Assembly (NCBI GenBank): GCA_026391415.1
Contig: JAPLEL010000122.1
Location: 1-34,618 of the forward strand
DNA length: 34,618 bases
Source of the DNA: Bacteroidota bacterium
GTDB lineage: Bacteria; Bacteroidota; Bacteroidia; Chitinophagales; Chitinophagaceae
Direction of reading: 5' to 3'
A program made the translations under genes and the position numbers. Below are positions 17,789 through 26,392 of the stretch, piece after piece. The notes beneath the pieces were generated by a model. That model worked only from the letters and a program-made list of their open reading frames with translations, was not told the DNA's origin and made no database searches. Each line of letters starts with the position of its first letter. Within the stretch, counting starts at the first letter, position 1.

Positions 17789-18175
17789 TTATAATTTTTC
17801 TACGGCTATCATACTAATTTCTACGTTTACACTACGCGGCAATCCCTTCACAGCAACGGTTTCACGCGCAGGAAAGTCTCCAGAAAAATAGGTATTATAC
17901 ACTGCATTTACTTCTGCAAACAACGACATATCACTTAAGAAAATAGTCGTTTTTACTACATGCTCAAAACTTATTTTGGCTTCATCTAACAAGGCTTGTA
18001 AATTTTTCATTACTTGGTGCGTTTCGGCCGATATACTACTCAATTCAAGTTCTCCAGTTGCTGGAATAAAAGCAACTTGTCCACTTAAAAATACGAGTCC
18101 ATTGGCACGAACAGCTTGGCTATATGGGCCAATTGGAGCAGGGGCATTATTGGTATTGATGATTTGTTTGGGCAT
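17789..18175 (-). CDS. ridA: RidA family reactive intermediate deaminase
   Basis: A 128-residue protein, the usual length for RidA/YjgF/UK114. Visible family residues: G-P-Y-S-Q-A (near 16-21), S-G-Q-V (31-34), Arg104 in F-P-A-R-E-T-V-A-V, which binds the substrate carboxylate, and Glu119 in N-V-E-I-S-M-I-A near the end. The enzyme hydrolyses reactive enamine/imine products of PLP-dependent dehydratases (2-aminoacrylate and relatives) in the cytoplasm as a trimer. The ATG at 18175 is the natural start. It is divergent from tsaB (112 bases between starts) and convergent with the epimerase; no operon partner is apparent. Confidence 0.95.
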   Translation of the reverse strand: MPKQIINTNNAPAPIGPYSQAVRANGLVFLSGQVAFIPATGELELSSISAETHQVMKNLQALLDEAKISFEHVVKTTIFLSDMSLFAEVNAVYNTYFSGDFPARETVAVKGLPRSVNVEISMIAVEKL

Positions 18176-18228
18176 AAGATGTATTTAATAAGCAGCAAAT
18201 TGATGCATTTCCATCAACCTGCCAACCT

Positions 18229-18236
18229 AAATTTGC
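18229..18236 (+). promoter_or_regulatory. Possible -7 box upstream of tsaB
   Basis: TAAATTTG is an exact TAnnTTTG match, 51 bases before the tsaB ATG. A TTG at 18201-18203 would give a 25-base spacer, longer than the usual range, so the -33 element is doubtful. Confidence 0.35.
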
Positions 18237-18287
18237 AGAACATTCTTTTTTGCTTACTAGATTAAGAATACAGAAACATTCATACCA

Positions 18288-18968
18288 ATGCCTTTATTAC
18301 TAAATATTGATACTGCAACAGAACATGCCAGCGTTTGCCTGAGTAACGAGTCTGGCGTATTGCTACTGAAAGAAAGCCAGGATCAAAAAAACCATGGCGC
18401 TTTTTTACAGCCAGCTATCCAACAAATATTATTAGAAACAGGTATTGACTTACGAGCAGTTGACGCTATATCAGTAACCGAAGGACCAGGTAGTTATACC
18501 GGATTGCGTGTAGGATTGGCATCAGCAAAAGGGTTGTGTTATGCTTTACAAAAACCCTTGATAGCCATTAACACATTAAAGGTTATGGCGTTGGCTGCTA
18601 TAAACCAAGGGGCCCATTCTACAAATACCCTTTTTTGCCCAATGATTGATGCAAGACGAATGGAAGTTTTTACAGCAATTTATGATTCATACTTACATCA
18701 AATAGAAGCACCAAATGCCAAAATACTCGACAGTACTAGTTTTGAGGCCATCATTAGTCAACAACCAATGGTATTTAGCGGCAGTGGTTCTATTAAAATA
18801 CAAGCCATTTTAAGCAATTCGAATGCCTTTTTCAGTTCGGTGCAACATACCGCGGCCCATTTATCAGTTTTGGCACACCAATCTTTTAAAGAAGCAAATT
18901 TTGTAGATCTAGCCTATTTTGAGCCGTTTTACTTAAAAGCTTTTTACAGTCCGGCAGCAAAAAAGTAG
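18288..18968 (+). CDS. tsaB: tRNA threonylcarbamoyladenosine biosynthesis protein TsaB
   Basis: A 226-residue ASKHA-fold protein. The N-terminal phosphate-binding strand L-L-N-I-D-T-A-T-E-H-A-S-V, the E-G-P-G-S-Y-T-G-L-R-V-G signature (about 64-75) and the A-K-G-L-C-Y-A helix are classic for TsaB/YeaZ. TsaB is the scaffold that binds TsaD and TsaE to transfer threonylcarbamoyl from TC-AMP to A37 of ANN-decoding tRNAs, an essential modification. Length is normal. The ATG at 18288 starts directly with the first strand. It is followed by 110 bases, including a promoter-like element, before the arsR-type gene, so it is probably transcribed alone. Confidence 0.95.
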   Translation: MPLLLNIDTATEHASVCLSNESGVLLLKESQDQKNHGAFLQPAIQQILLETGIDLRAVDAISVTEGPGSYTGLRVGLASAKGLCYALQKPLIAINTLKVMALAAINQGAHSTNTLFCPMIDARRMEVFTAIYDSYLHQIEAPNAKILDSTSFEAIISQQPMVFSGSGSIKIQAILSNSNAFFSSVQHTAAHLSVLAHQSFKEANFVDLAYFEPFYLKAFYSPAAKK

Positions 18969-18978
18969 GTAATACAAG

Positions 18979-19008
18979 TTGTTATATTGTTTAAATTTAT
19001 TATCTTTA
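18979..19008 (+). promoter_or_regulatory. Bacteroidetal promoter for the arsR-type gene
   Basis: TTG at 18979-18981, a 19-base spacer, then TATCTTTA at 19001-19008 (one mismatch to TAnnTTTG). Position and spacing fit the sigma-ABfr-type consensus and would give a leader of about 60 bases to ATG 19079. It is the best two-part promoter I found in the window. Confidence 0.5.
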
Positions 19009-19078
19009 ATCTCCACCATATCCCAACAGGATACATTGGATTGATCTTATTTTGTTCAAACTAAAAATGCTCCCCCCC

Positions 19079-19414
19079 ATGAGTCAAATATTACAATCAG
19101 TTGTTCTTAATGTTGAGAAAGAGCCCGTAAAGGTTGATTTTATTCATACCAAAAAAGCGGCGCTTATCCTACGTTCTATTAATCACAAACTACGTCAGCA
19201 GATAATGAAACTGTTAGACGAGCATGTGAAAATGACTGTTACAGAAATTTATGTAAAGCTTCGTTTAGAGCAGTCAGTTGCATCGCAACATTTGGCTATT
19301 TTACGCAGAGCTGGTATTGTTGCCACTTCTAGAGACGGAAAGTTCATATATTATTCTGTTAACTATGCTCGATTAGCTGAAGTAGTATCTTTTGTAGAAA
19401 CGCTAGTGGGATAA
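19079..19414 (+). CDS. ArsR-family winged-helix repressor without cysteines
   Basis: From ATG 19079 the protein has 111 residues with the ArsR/SmtB winged helix: R-S-I-N-H-K-L-R-Q-Q-I-M-K-L-L, then T-V-T-E-I-Y-V-K-L-R-L-E-Q-S-V-A-S-Q-H as helix-turn-helix, and the wing R-D-G-K-F-I-Y-Y-S-V. In-frame ATG 19067 and TTG 19052 also exist, but they pass through a C7 run encoding L-P-P; the shorter start keeps the usual ArsR N-terminus. There is no cysteine anywhere, so metal-thiolate or disulfide/persulfide sensing of the CadC, SqrR or BigR type is not possible with its own residues. It probably represses itself and the persulfide dioxygenase gene 89 bases downstream (inference from position). Confidence 0.85.
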   Translation: MSQILQSVVLNVEKEPVKVDFIHTKKAALILRSINHKLRQQIMKLLDEHVKMTVTEIYVKLRLEQSVASQHLAILRRAGIVATSRDGKFIYYSVNYARLAEVVSFVETLVG

Positions 19415-19479
19415 ATATTGCGTTTTTATTTCTTTACTGACTTTATGGCCAATATTGCTTTTGGCTTGAACCTTGCTAT

Positions 19480-19487
19480 TAACTTTG
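19480..19487 (+). promoter_or_regulatory. Possible -7 box upstream of the persulfide dioxygenase gene
   Basis: TAACTTTG is an exact TAnnTTTG match ending 16 bases before ATG 19504. TTTG at 19460-19463 gives a 16-base spacer and TTG at 19455-19457 gives 22, so the -33 element is uncertain. It would allow the enzyme to be transcribed separately from the arsR-type gene. Confidence 0.4.
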
Positions 19488-19503
19488 CCTAAATTTCTAC
19501 AAG

Positions 19504-20919
19504 ATGTTTATAGAGCAATTATATACAGGCTGTTTAAGCGAAGCTGCATATTATATTGAAAGTAATGGCGAGGCTGCTGTTATTGACCCTTTGCGTGATA
19601 TTGAAGAATACTTACATTTGGCACAAGCGCGAAATGCCAAAATCAAATATATTTTTGAAACCCATTTTCATGCCGATTTTGTTAGTGGTCATTTAGACTT
19701 AGCCAAAGCAACTGGCGCAACCATTATTTACGGCCCTGGTACAGAAACCCTTTTGCCTGTAAAAGTGGCAACAGATGGCGAACTGTTTAAAGTTGGCAAT
19801 TTATCCATTGAGGTTTTACACACTCCCGGACATACCATAGAAAGCAGTTGCTACTTATTAAAAAATGAGCAAGGAAAAAACCATGCAGTTTTTACTGGAG
19901 ATACTTTGTTTGTAGGCGATGTGGGCAGACCCGACCTTGCGCAAAAAGCCAGTGTAATTTCTATGGATGATTTAGCAGGTATGCTGTTTGATAGTTTACA
20001 AAATAAAATTATTCCTTTAGCTGATGATGTAATTGTCTATCCAGGACATGGTGCAGGCAGTAGTTGCGGTAAGAATTTAGGCAGTGAAACTTTTAGTACC
20101 ATTGGCGAGCAAAAGCAAGGCAATTATGCTTTACAGCAAACCAATAAAGCAGATTTTATAAAAGCCGTAACGGAAGGGCTCACCGCACCTCCAAGTTATT
20201 TTCCTATCAATGTAAAAATTAATAAAGAAGGATACGAAAATATCAACACAGTTATTGAAAAAGGAATGAAGGCATTATCAGTGGCTGCATTCAAAGAAAA
20301 ATCTAAAAATGATGGGGTTATTATTTTAGATACGCGTATTTCAAAAGTATTTACCGAAGGATATGTTCCTGGCTCAATTTTTATTGGTTTAGAAGGCCGA
20401 TTTGCAGAATGGGCTGGCGTTATTTTGCCATTCGATAAAACATTTTTGCTAGTAACTGAAAAAGGAAAAGAGAAAGAATCTATTATTCGTTTAGCAAGGG
20501 TTGGCTTTGAAAAATTTGACGGTTATTTAGATGGAAGTTACGAAGCCTGGCTAGCTGCTGGCGAAAAAATAGACATGATTATTGATGTGGAAGCCGATGA
20601 ATTAGCCATGGATATTCCATTCGATCCAAACATTGTTATTGTTGATGTTAGAAAGGAAACTGAATTTGATGAAAGCCATGTAAAAGATGCTATCAATATA
20701 CCATTAGCAGATTTAGTTGACCCAGCAAGTATGGTTAATTTAGATGACCACCACAATGTATATGTACACTGCGCAGGTGGGTATAGAAGTGTAATTGCTT
20801 TGTCGTTATTAAAAATACAAGGCCTTCATAACCTTAGAAATGTAATTGGTGGATATGCAATGATTAAAGAATTGGGCGATAAAATTGAAACAGAAAAAAC
20901 TACAGTAGCACAGGATTAA
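19504..20919 (+). CDS. CstB-like persulfide dioxygenase with two rhodanese domains
   Basis: 471 residues in three parts. The metallo-beta-lactamase domain (1-about 230) has H-F-H-A-D-F-V-S-G-H (His54, His56, Asp58, His63), His110 in P-G-H-T, Asp133 in T-G-D-T-L and His182 in Y-P-G-H-G, the ETHE1/persulfide-dioxygenase pattern. A first rhodanese-like domain (about 255-355) lacks a catalytic cysteine (L-L-V-T-E-K-G where the Cys loop should be). The second (about 372-465) has Cys423 in H-C-A-G-G-Y-R-S. This MBL-pseudo-rhodanese-rhodanese order is that of CstB. Likely role: oxidation of low-molecular-weight persulfides to sulfite and transfer to thiosulfate, in the cytoplasm. The stop overlaps the convergent acyltransferase stop in a shared TTAA (20916-20919). 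Confidence 0.9.
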   Translation: MFIEQLYTGCLSEAAYYIESNGEAAVIDPLRDIEEYLHLAQARNAKIKYIFETHFHADFVSGHLDLAKATGATIIYGPGTETLLPVKVATDGELFKVGNLSIEVLHTPGHTIESSCYLLKNEQGKNHAVFTGDTLFVGDVGRPDLAQKASVISMDDLAGMLFDSLQNKIIPLADDVIVYPGHGAGSSCGKNLGSETFSTIGEQKQGNYALQQTNKADFIKAVTEGLTAPPSYFPINVKINKEGYENINTVIEKGMKALSVAAFKEKSKNDGVIILDTRISKVFTEGYVPGSIFIGLEGRFAEWAGVILPFDKTFLLVTEKGKEKESIIRLARVGFEKFDGYLDGSYEAWLAAGEKIDMIIDVEADELAMDIPFDPNIVIVDVRKETEFDESHVKDAINIPLADLVDPASMVNLDDHHNVYVHCAGGYRSVIALSLLKIQGLHNLRNVIGGYAMIKELGDKIETEKTTVAQD

Positions 20920-21812
20920 TTCGGTGTTTGCTTTACCAAAAGTGTCCCAAACTTTTCTTCGTTAAAATCGAACTTCCAACGGCGATGACTCCATAAATAA
21001 TTGGCTGGCTCTTTGCGCACAGCTTGTTCTACATATTGCGCAAAAATCTGTGTAAGCTGTCCGTTTTCAAAAGCGTTGGGATCTAAGGTAATAAGCGTTA
21101 ATTGTGCATGATAATAGCCCCTTTTTATTTTATAAAAATGGGCAAATACCATGGCAGTATTGTTCATTTTTGCGCCTTTTTCAGGACCCACTACAAAGGG
21201 CGTCAATCGATTAAAAAAGCTTACCCAGTGTGCTTTTTCAGGATTTGGTGGATTTTGATCTGCTGCTAAACCCAACACGTATCTATCTTTTACATACGCA
21301 TAAAAATTGTTTTTAAAATCAGATGCAGGAATTAAAATAGTGCCATTCTTGGCACGCATATTATAAATAACTTTACTGATGATTTTATTGGTTAGGGGTT
21401 GATACACACCAACAAATGGAAACTTACACATTTTTGCAATCCCCAAATTAATAAACTCCCAATTAAAAAAATGACCGCATACCACTTGCACATTTAAATC
21501 GGTTGCATACAAATCATTTAATACCTCAATATTGCAGGTAAATCTTTTTGCTAATTCCTCATTAGAAATTGAAATCATTTTAATAGTTTCTAATAAGGTA
21601 TCAATAAAGTTGTGGTAAAAGTTTTTGGCTATTCTAATTCTTTCGGCAGGCGTTTTTTCAGGAAAAGCAATAGCTAAATTTTGAAGAACAATATTTTTTC
21701 TATACCCAAAAATATAATAAACCAATCCATACAAACCATCGGCAATAAAATAGAGTACTCGCCAAGGAATCAATGATAACAAATAAAAAAAAGCATACGC
21801 TATATAGTACAT
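20916..21812 (-). CDS. Lysophospholipid/lipid A acyltransferase, LpxL/HtrB type
   Basis: A 298-residue inner-membrane-associated acyltransferase. One or two hydrophobic segments lie at the N-terminus (about 1-36). The catalytic H-x4-E motif reads G-H-F-F-N-W-E (His114, Glu119). Other family features are A-D-Q-N-P-P, the F-F-N-R-L-T stretch and Y-L-W-S-H-R-R-W-K-F near the C-terminus, all typical of late lipid A acyltransferases of the LpxL/LpxM family. It would add a secondary acyl chain to lipid A, or a lipid such as an ornithine lipid. It begins two bases after the nadB stop, so it is translated from the nadB transcript. It is the last gene of the minus-strand run that begins at kbl. Confidence 0.9.
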   Translation of the reverse strand: MYYIAYAFFYLLSLIPWRVLYFIADGLYGLVYYIFGYRKNIVLQNLAIAFPEKTPAERIRIAKNFYHNFIDTLLETIKMISISNEELAKRFTCNIEVLNDLYATDLNVQVVCGHFFNWEFINLGIAKMCKFPFVGVYQPLTNKIISKVIYNMRAKNGTILIPASDFKNNFYAYVKDRYVLGLAADQNPPNPEKAHWVSFFNRLTPFVVGPEKGAKMNNTAMVFAHFYKIKRGYYHAQLTLITLDPNAFENGQLTQIFAQYVEQAVRKEPANYLWSHRRWKFDFNEEKFGTLLVKQTPN

Positions 21813-21814
21813 AC

Positions 21815-23410
21815 TTACAGAATAATATTTTGCAAAATATCGGTTTTATTTTGATGATCGGTATTATAGTGTAAGCCCCTGCTCTCTTTTCTAAATTGCG
21901 CCCCTTTTACAATTAAATAACCTACGGTAATTAAGTTTCGTAATTCCGATAATTGGGGTGATACTTTAGAGGAGCGATAGAGTTCTTCTGTTTCTGTAAA
22001 AAGTAAGTCTAATCTTTTCATAGCCCTTTCTAGTCGCTTATCTGATCGAACAATTCCCACATAATCACTCATAATTTGGGTGAGTTCTTTTTGACTTTGG
22101 GTTATTAAAATCATTTCGTGCGGATCGCTTGTACCCGTTGTTTGCCATGCTGGAATGCCTTGTTCAAAATTAATATTGGCTACTTGTTTATTACTATCTA
22201 AAAAACTTCGGTGCGCAAAAACCATTGCTTCTAATAAACTATTACTTGCTAAACGATTTGCTCCATGTAAACCGGTACTAGCACATTCACCACAAGCATA
22301 TAAATATTTAATAGACGTTCTGCCCCATTCGTCTGTTTTAATACCGCCACAACTATAATGCGCAGCTGGTGCAACTGGAATCATATGTTGCATTACATCA
22401 ATTCCTATACTTAAACATTTCTCATAAATATTTGGAAAATGGTGCACGAATTTTTCTAGATCCATATGCTTGCAATCTAGATATACATGCTCTGTTCCGG
22501 TGCGCTTCATTTCGTTATCAATAGCACGTGCAACAATATCTCTAGGTGCTAAATCTTTTCGCTCATCATAGCGTTCCATAAACGCTTCGCCCGTTTTATT
22601 TCTTAATATTCCGCCATCGCCCCTAACTGCTTCTGTAATTAAAAAAGAGGGAGACACGCCTGGTTCAAATAATGCGGTTGGATGAAACTGGATAAATTCC
22701 ATGTTTTCTATTTTTCCTTTTGCGCGATAAACCATAGCAATACCATCGCCTGTAGCAATGGTAGGATTGGTGGTAGTTCGATATGCTTGACCACATCCAC
22801 CAGATGCTAAAACTGTTATTTTAGATAAGACAGTTTCAATTTGATTGGTATGTCTATTCAATGCATACACACCATAACAAGCAATATCTAAAGTAGATTT
22901 GGTAACCAAAAATCCAAGATGGTGTTGGGTGATAATATCAATTACAAAACAATGATTCAACAATTGAATATTGTTTAATGCAGCTAGGGCCGAGAGTAGC
23001 GCTCGTTCCATTTCTTGACCAGTTACATCTTTGTGGTGAAGGATTCTGTTTTCACTATGTCCACCTTCTTTACCCAAACTATAATCACCAGATGCGTCTT
23101 TGTCAAAACTAGCACCGTATGCAATAATTTCTTTGATTCTTTCAGGACCTTCTTTTACTACAATTTCAACAATTGATTCATTACACAACCCATCGCCAGC
23201 TATTAAAGTGTCTTCTATATGTTTGTTGTAACTGTCTTTGTTTTCGTCCCAAACACCTGCTATTCCACCTTGTGCATATTTTGTGTTGGTTTCGTCGGTA
23301 GCTGTTTTGGTAATAACCGTAATGGTTTTATGAGGATGTAACTCGGCCATTTTAAGCGCATAAGTTAAGCCCGCAATACCCGAACCTATAATAAGAAAGT
23401 CTGTTTCCAT
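21815..23410 (-). CDS. nadB: L-aspartate oxidase
   Basis: The protein from ATG 23410 starts M-E-T-D-F-L-I-I-G-S-G-I-A-G, the FAD Rossmann motif; the longer TTG start at 23431 adds only seven residues and is less likely. Further hallmarks: T-K-Y-A-Q-G-G-I-A-G-V, H-S-E-N-R-I-L-H, F-I-Q-F-H-P-T-A, A-P-R-D-I-V-A-R-A-I with the catalytic arginine, and A-H-Y-S-C-G-G-I-K-T. About 531 residues, normal for NadB. It oxidises L-aspartate to iminoaspartate, the first step of de novo NAD synthesis; the partner NadA is not in the window. It sits 40 bases downstream of ispG and 2 upstream of the acyltransferase. Confidence 0.96.
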   Translation of the reverse strand: METDFLIIGSGIAGLTYALKMAELHPHKTITVITKTATDETNTKYAQGGIAGVWDENKDSYNKHIEDTLIAGDGLCNESIVEIVVKEGPERIKEIIAYGASFDKDASGDYSLGKEGGHSENRILHHKDVTGQEMERALLSALAALNNIQLLNHCFVIDIITQHHLGFLVTKSTLDIACYGVYALNRHTNQIETVLSKITVLASGGCGQAYRTTTNPTIATGDGIAMVYRAKGKIENMEFIQFHPTALFEPGVSPSFLITEAVRGDGGILRNKTGEAFMERYDERKDLAPRDIVARAIDNEMKRTGTEHVYLDCKHMDLEKFVHHFPNIYEKCLSIGIDVMQHMIPVAPAAHYSCGGIKTDEWGRTSIKYLYACGECASTGLHGANRLASNSLLEAMVFAHRSFLDSNKQVANINFEQGIPAWQTTGTSDPHEMILITQSQKELTQIMSDYVGIVRSDKRLERAMKRLDLLFTETEELYRSSKVSPQLSELRNLITVGYLIVKGAQFRKESRGLHYNTDHQNKTDILQNIIL

Positions 23411-23450
23411 ATGCATTCCCAATAGGGTCAATTAATTTGATGAGTAAACA

Positions 23451-25454
23451 TTATGCTGGCTCAATCCAAGCCTCACTCTCTTTGAGCAACTGAATTAATT
23501 CGGCAACAGCAATACTGCTGTCAATATTTTTTTTCACAACCTCTTTTCCTCTATACAAAGTAATTTTTCCAACGCCAGATCCTACATATCCAAAATCGGC
23601 ATCCGCCATTTCACCAGGACCATTTACAATGCATCCCATAATGGCAATTTTAACGCCTTTTAAATGATTGGTTACACTTCTAATTTTAGCCGTTGTTTCT
23701 TGCAAATCAAATAATGTACGACCGCAACTTGGACAAGAAATATATTCTGTTTTAGAAATCCTTGTTCGAGTTGCTTGTAAAATTGTAAAAGCAGTATTAT
23801 TTATAAACTGCTCAATATTTTGGTTGTTTAAATAATTTCTACCAGATGCATTATTTACCACAGAATTTAAATACGAAGTTTGTGTCATACCCAAACAAAT
23901 GCCATCTCCAAATCCATCTAATAATAATGCGCCTGTTTCTGTTGCAAAATGAATTAAATGCTCGTCTGCTGTTTGCCAGTTACTATCTGTTATAAGTACC
24001 ACCGGATTTTTTATATCGCGCAAATTCAATTCCATAAACATACGCCTAACAGCAGGCATGGCATGTTGGTTTTTACTACTCAAACAAAAAACCACATTGG
24101 GTTGATTGGCTATTTCTGTTAAATGCGTGTAATCGTTTATTGGTGTTGCATCTGAATAACAATCTATCATTACAAAATTTAAAGAAGGATGTTGTTCGGT
24201 TGCTGCTAAAAAACCTGCTGCATCATAAATAGGAAAATAAAGACTCGTGTCATTGGCTAGTGCTGCAGCAGCAGGATAAGCAATAATTTTTAAGGTGCCG
24301 GGTAATGCAAAGTTTATTAACTGATGTCCTGTAAAAATATAATCAGCTGCTGCATCACTAATATTCCATTTGTCGGTATCTGCATCGTATTTATACCCTA
24401 CACTTAACAAATCTGCAGGTGTTATTGCAGACAGTTTACTTAAATCTGCAATGACCACTGGCACTTGTTTGGCGCCAATATTTTCTACTGCAAAACTTTT
24501 GCGTCGGCTATATTGAAAAGGATCGTAATTTATTTTTTCAATTGATGGAATGGTATTCTTTTGATTTGAAGGAACTGAATAGCGTTTTACCAAATCTCTA
24601 CAAACAGGAATTTCAAATTCTGGATCTTCGGTTAAACTTACACGCACCGTATCGCCAATACCATCTTCTAATAAAGTGCCAATACCAGCAGCACTTTTAA
24701 CACGACCATCTTCTCCATCTCCTGCTTCTGTAACACCCAAATGCAATGGATAGGCTTCGCCAAATTCTGCATCCATTTGTTGAATGAGTAATCGATAGGC
24801 CTGCACCATCACTTGCGGATTACTGGATTTCATACTCAATACAATATTGTGAAAACTTTCGTATCGAGCAATGCGTAAAAACTCCATGGCACTTTCTACC
24901 ATACCCATTGGCGTATCTCCAAACCTACTCATGATTCTATCGCTAAGAGACCCGTGGTTGGTGCCAATACGCATGGCCGTTCCGTGTTCTTTACAAATTT
25001 TCACCAAGGGCGAAAAGCGTTCATGAATTCGCTCTATTTCTTCTTGGTATTCTAGTTCGGTGTAATCAATTTGTTCAAACTTTTTTTTGTCGACATAATT
25101 ACCCGGATTCACCCTTACTTTCTCTACAATTCTTGCGGCAATCTCTGCTGCATTTGGGGTAAAATGTATATCTGCAATTAGCGGAGTGGTATACCCTCTT
25201 TTGCGTAATTCATTTTTTATATTCAATAAATTCTCTGCTTCATTTTTACTTGGTGCGGTAATTCTAATTAGTTCGGCTCCTGCTTCAATACAACGAATAC
25301 TTTGTTCTACGGTAGCCAATGTATTCATGGTATCGGTAGTGGTCATTGTTTGTAGGCGTATAGGGTTTAAATTGCCTAATTTAAGATCGCCAATAGACAC
25401 TTCTCTTGTGACTAGTCTAGTTATTTGTGTGAGCGAATTACAATACAATTGCAT
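23451..25454 (-). CDS. ispG: 4-hydroxy-3-methylbut-2-enyl diphosphate synthase IspG (GcpE), long form
   Basis: 667 residues, the three-domain form found in Bacteroidota, Chlamydiae and plants, with a large insertion (about residues 290-550) between the TIM barrel and the Fe-S domain; the two-domain enzyme of most bacteria is about 370 residues. TIM-barrel hallmarks: T-N-H-G-S-L-S-D-R and V-T-E-A-G-D-G-E-D-G-R-V-K-S. The 4Fe-4S ligands are Cys574 and Cys577 (S-C-P-S-C-G-R), Cys608 (M-G-C-I-V-N-G-P-G-E) and probably Glu615. It converts MEcPP to HMBPP in the MEP pathway for isoprenoids, in the cytoplasm with reduced ferredoxin or flavodoxin. The ATG at 25454 is 66 bases after the beta-lactamase stop. 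Confidence 0.97.
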   Translation of the reverse strand: MQLYCNSLTQITRLVTREVSIGDLKLGNLNPIRLQTMTTTDTMNTLATVEQSIRCIEAGAELIRITAPSKNEAENLLNIKNELRKRGYTTPLIADIHFTPNAAEIAARIVEKVRVNPGNYVDKKKFEQIDYTELEYQEEIERIHERFSPLVKICKEHGTAMRIGTNHGSLSDRIMSRFGDTPMGMVESAMEFLRIARYESFHNIVLSMKSSNPQVMVQAYRLLIQQMDAEFGEAYPLHLGVTEAGDGEDGRVKSAAGIGTLLEDGIGDTVRVSLTEDPEFEIPVCRDLVKRYSVPSNQKNTIPSIEKINYDPFQYSRRKSFAVENIGAKQVPVVIADLSKLSAITPADLLSVGYKYDADTDKWNISDAAADYIFTGHQLINFALPGTLKIIAYPAAAALANDTSLYFPIYDAAGFLAATEQHPSLNFVMIDCYSDATPINDYTHLTEIANQPNVVFCLSSKNQHAMPAVRRMFMELNLRDIKNPVVLITDSNWQTADEHLIHFATETGALLLDGFGDGICLGMTQTSYLNSVVNNASGRNYLNNQNIEQFINNTAFTILQATRTRISKTEYISCPSCGRTLFDLQETTAKIRSVTNHLKGVKIAIMGCIVNGPGEMADADFGYVGSGVGKITLYRGKEVVKKNIDSSIAVAELIQLLKESEAWIEPA

Positions 25455-25520
25455 AGTTGATAAATATGTTATAAATCTAACAGTAAATTGGCAGAATGGT
25501 TCTACCCATACTATAGCTTG

Positions 25521-26369
25521 TTATCTTTTCCCTTCTAAAAAACCTTGTTGTTGTAAAATAGCTTTGAGTATAGTTAATCGAAGGCTGCTAATATCTTTAT
25601 CAGGCGCCGATTCAATATTTAAAACAAAAAAGTATGGGTGACGGTTTTCTTCAATCCAACCCACCATCCAACCAATATTATTGCCATTTTCTTTATTACC
25701 TAACCCAGATTTATACGCCAGTTTGTAATTGGCATTTTGTTCACGCACCATAATTTTTCTTACAATATCTTGGGTACGCTTTTGAAAAGGCAATTGGTTA
25801 AAATAGAGTTTTTTTACTACTCCCATTTGTTCGTCGGCGGTAATTTTTAAAGAATTGTCTAGCCAAAATAAGTCTACACTAGTTCCCAAATTTTTATTGC
25901 CATATTTAATACTATCTACCCAAAATTTCATGGTGTCTTTACCAATTCTACGAGCAACTTCCTGAAAATAAGGTACCGCAGACACGTTAAAAGCTTCTTC
26001 CATTGTTAGGTCTTTATTCCATGCTATATTACTGCGCACTTGACCATCCCATTTAATAACCATTTTTTCATTCACTATTCTACCTGTTTCAATCCCAATT
26101 AAACTATTAACAATTTTAAAAGTAGAAGCTGGCGAATACGCAGAATCTCTGTAGCGTGCAAGATTATGAATTGTAAACTGACCAGTTCCATTATCGTAAA
26201 GGGCAAAACTTCCTGTTACTTTACTCGAATCAAAGATGGCTGCTATTTGTTTGTCGATGATAACATTATTTGGCGAGCAAGCTGCTAATAGCGTTATTAA
26301 AAAAATGCTAGATAAATACTTCAATGTTGTTTGTTTTTTCAATGCTTTCAATTTGTAATAAATATTCAA
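25521..26369 (-). CDS. Class D (OXA-type) beta-lactamase, lipoprotein
   Basis: All class D motifs are present: S-T-F-K (Ser82-Lys85), S-A-V (130-132), Y-G-N (156-158), Trp169 (F-W-L-D-N-S-L-K-I) and K-S-G (220-222). Lys85 would be the carboxylated lysine. A lipoprotein signal L-L-A-A-C ends at Cys31, so the enzyme is anchored in the envelope facing the periplasm. No ATG precedes the signal peptide: candidate starts are TTG at 26369, 26351, 26342 or 26324, the last leaving a signal of normal length. Hydrolysis of penicillins is expected; spectrum is not predictable. It sits 23 bases after the kbl stop and 66 before ispG on the same strand. There is no mobile-element sequence around it, so it looks like a native chromosomal gene. 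Confidence 0.92.
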   Translation of the reverse strand: MNIYYKLKALKKQTTLKYLSSIFLITLLAACSPNNVIIDKQIAAIFDSSKVTGSFALYDNGTGQFTIHNLARYRDSAYSPASTFKIVNSLIGIETGRIVNEKMVIKWDGQVRSNIAWNKDLTMEEAFNVSAVPYFQEVARRIGKDTMKFWVDSIKYGNKNLGTSVDLFWLDNSLKITADEQMGVVKKLYFNQLPFQKRTQDIVRKIMVREQNANYKLAYKSGLGNKENGNNIGWMVGWIEENRHPYFFVLNIESAPDKDISSLRLTILKAILQQQGFLEGKR

Positions 26370-26392
26370 AACGATTTTTGCAATAATGCTAT

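Noticed and set aside
19067-19414. On/off phase variation of the arsR-type gene through the C7 run
   Set aside because: The preferred ATG (19079) is downstream of the run, so changes in run length would not shift its frame; only the longer alternative start would be affected.
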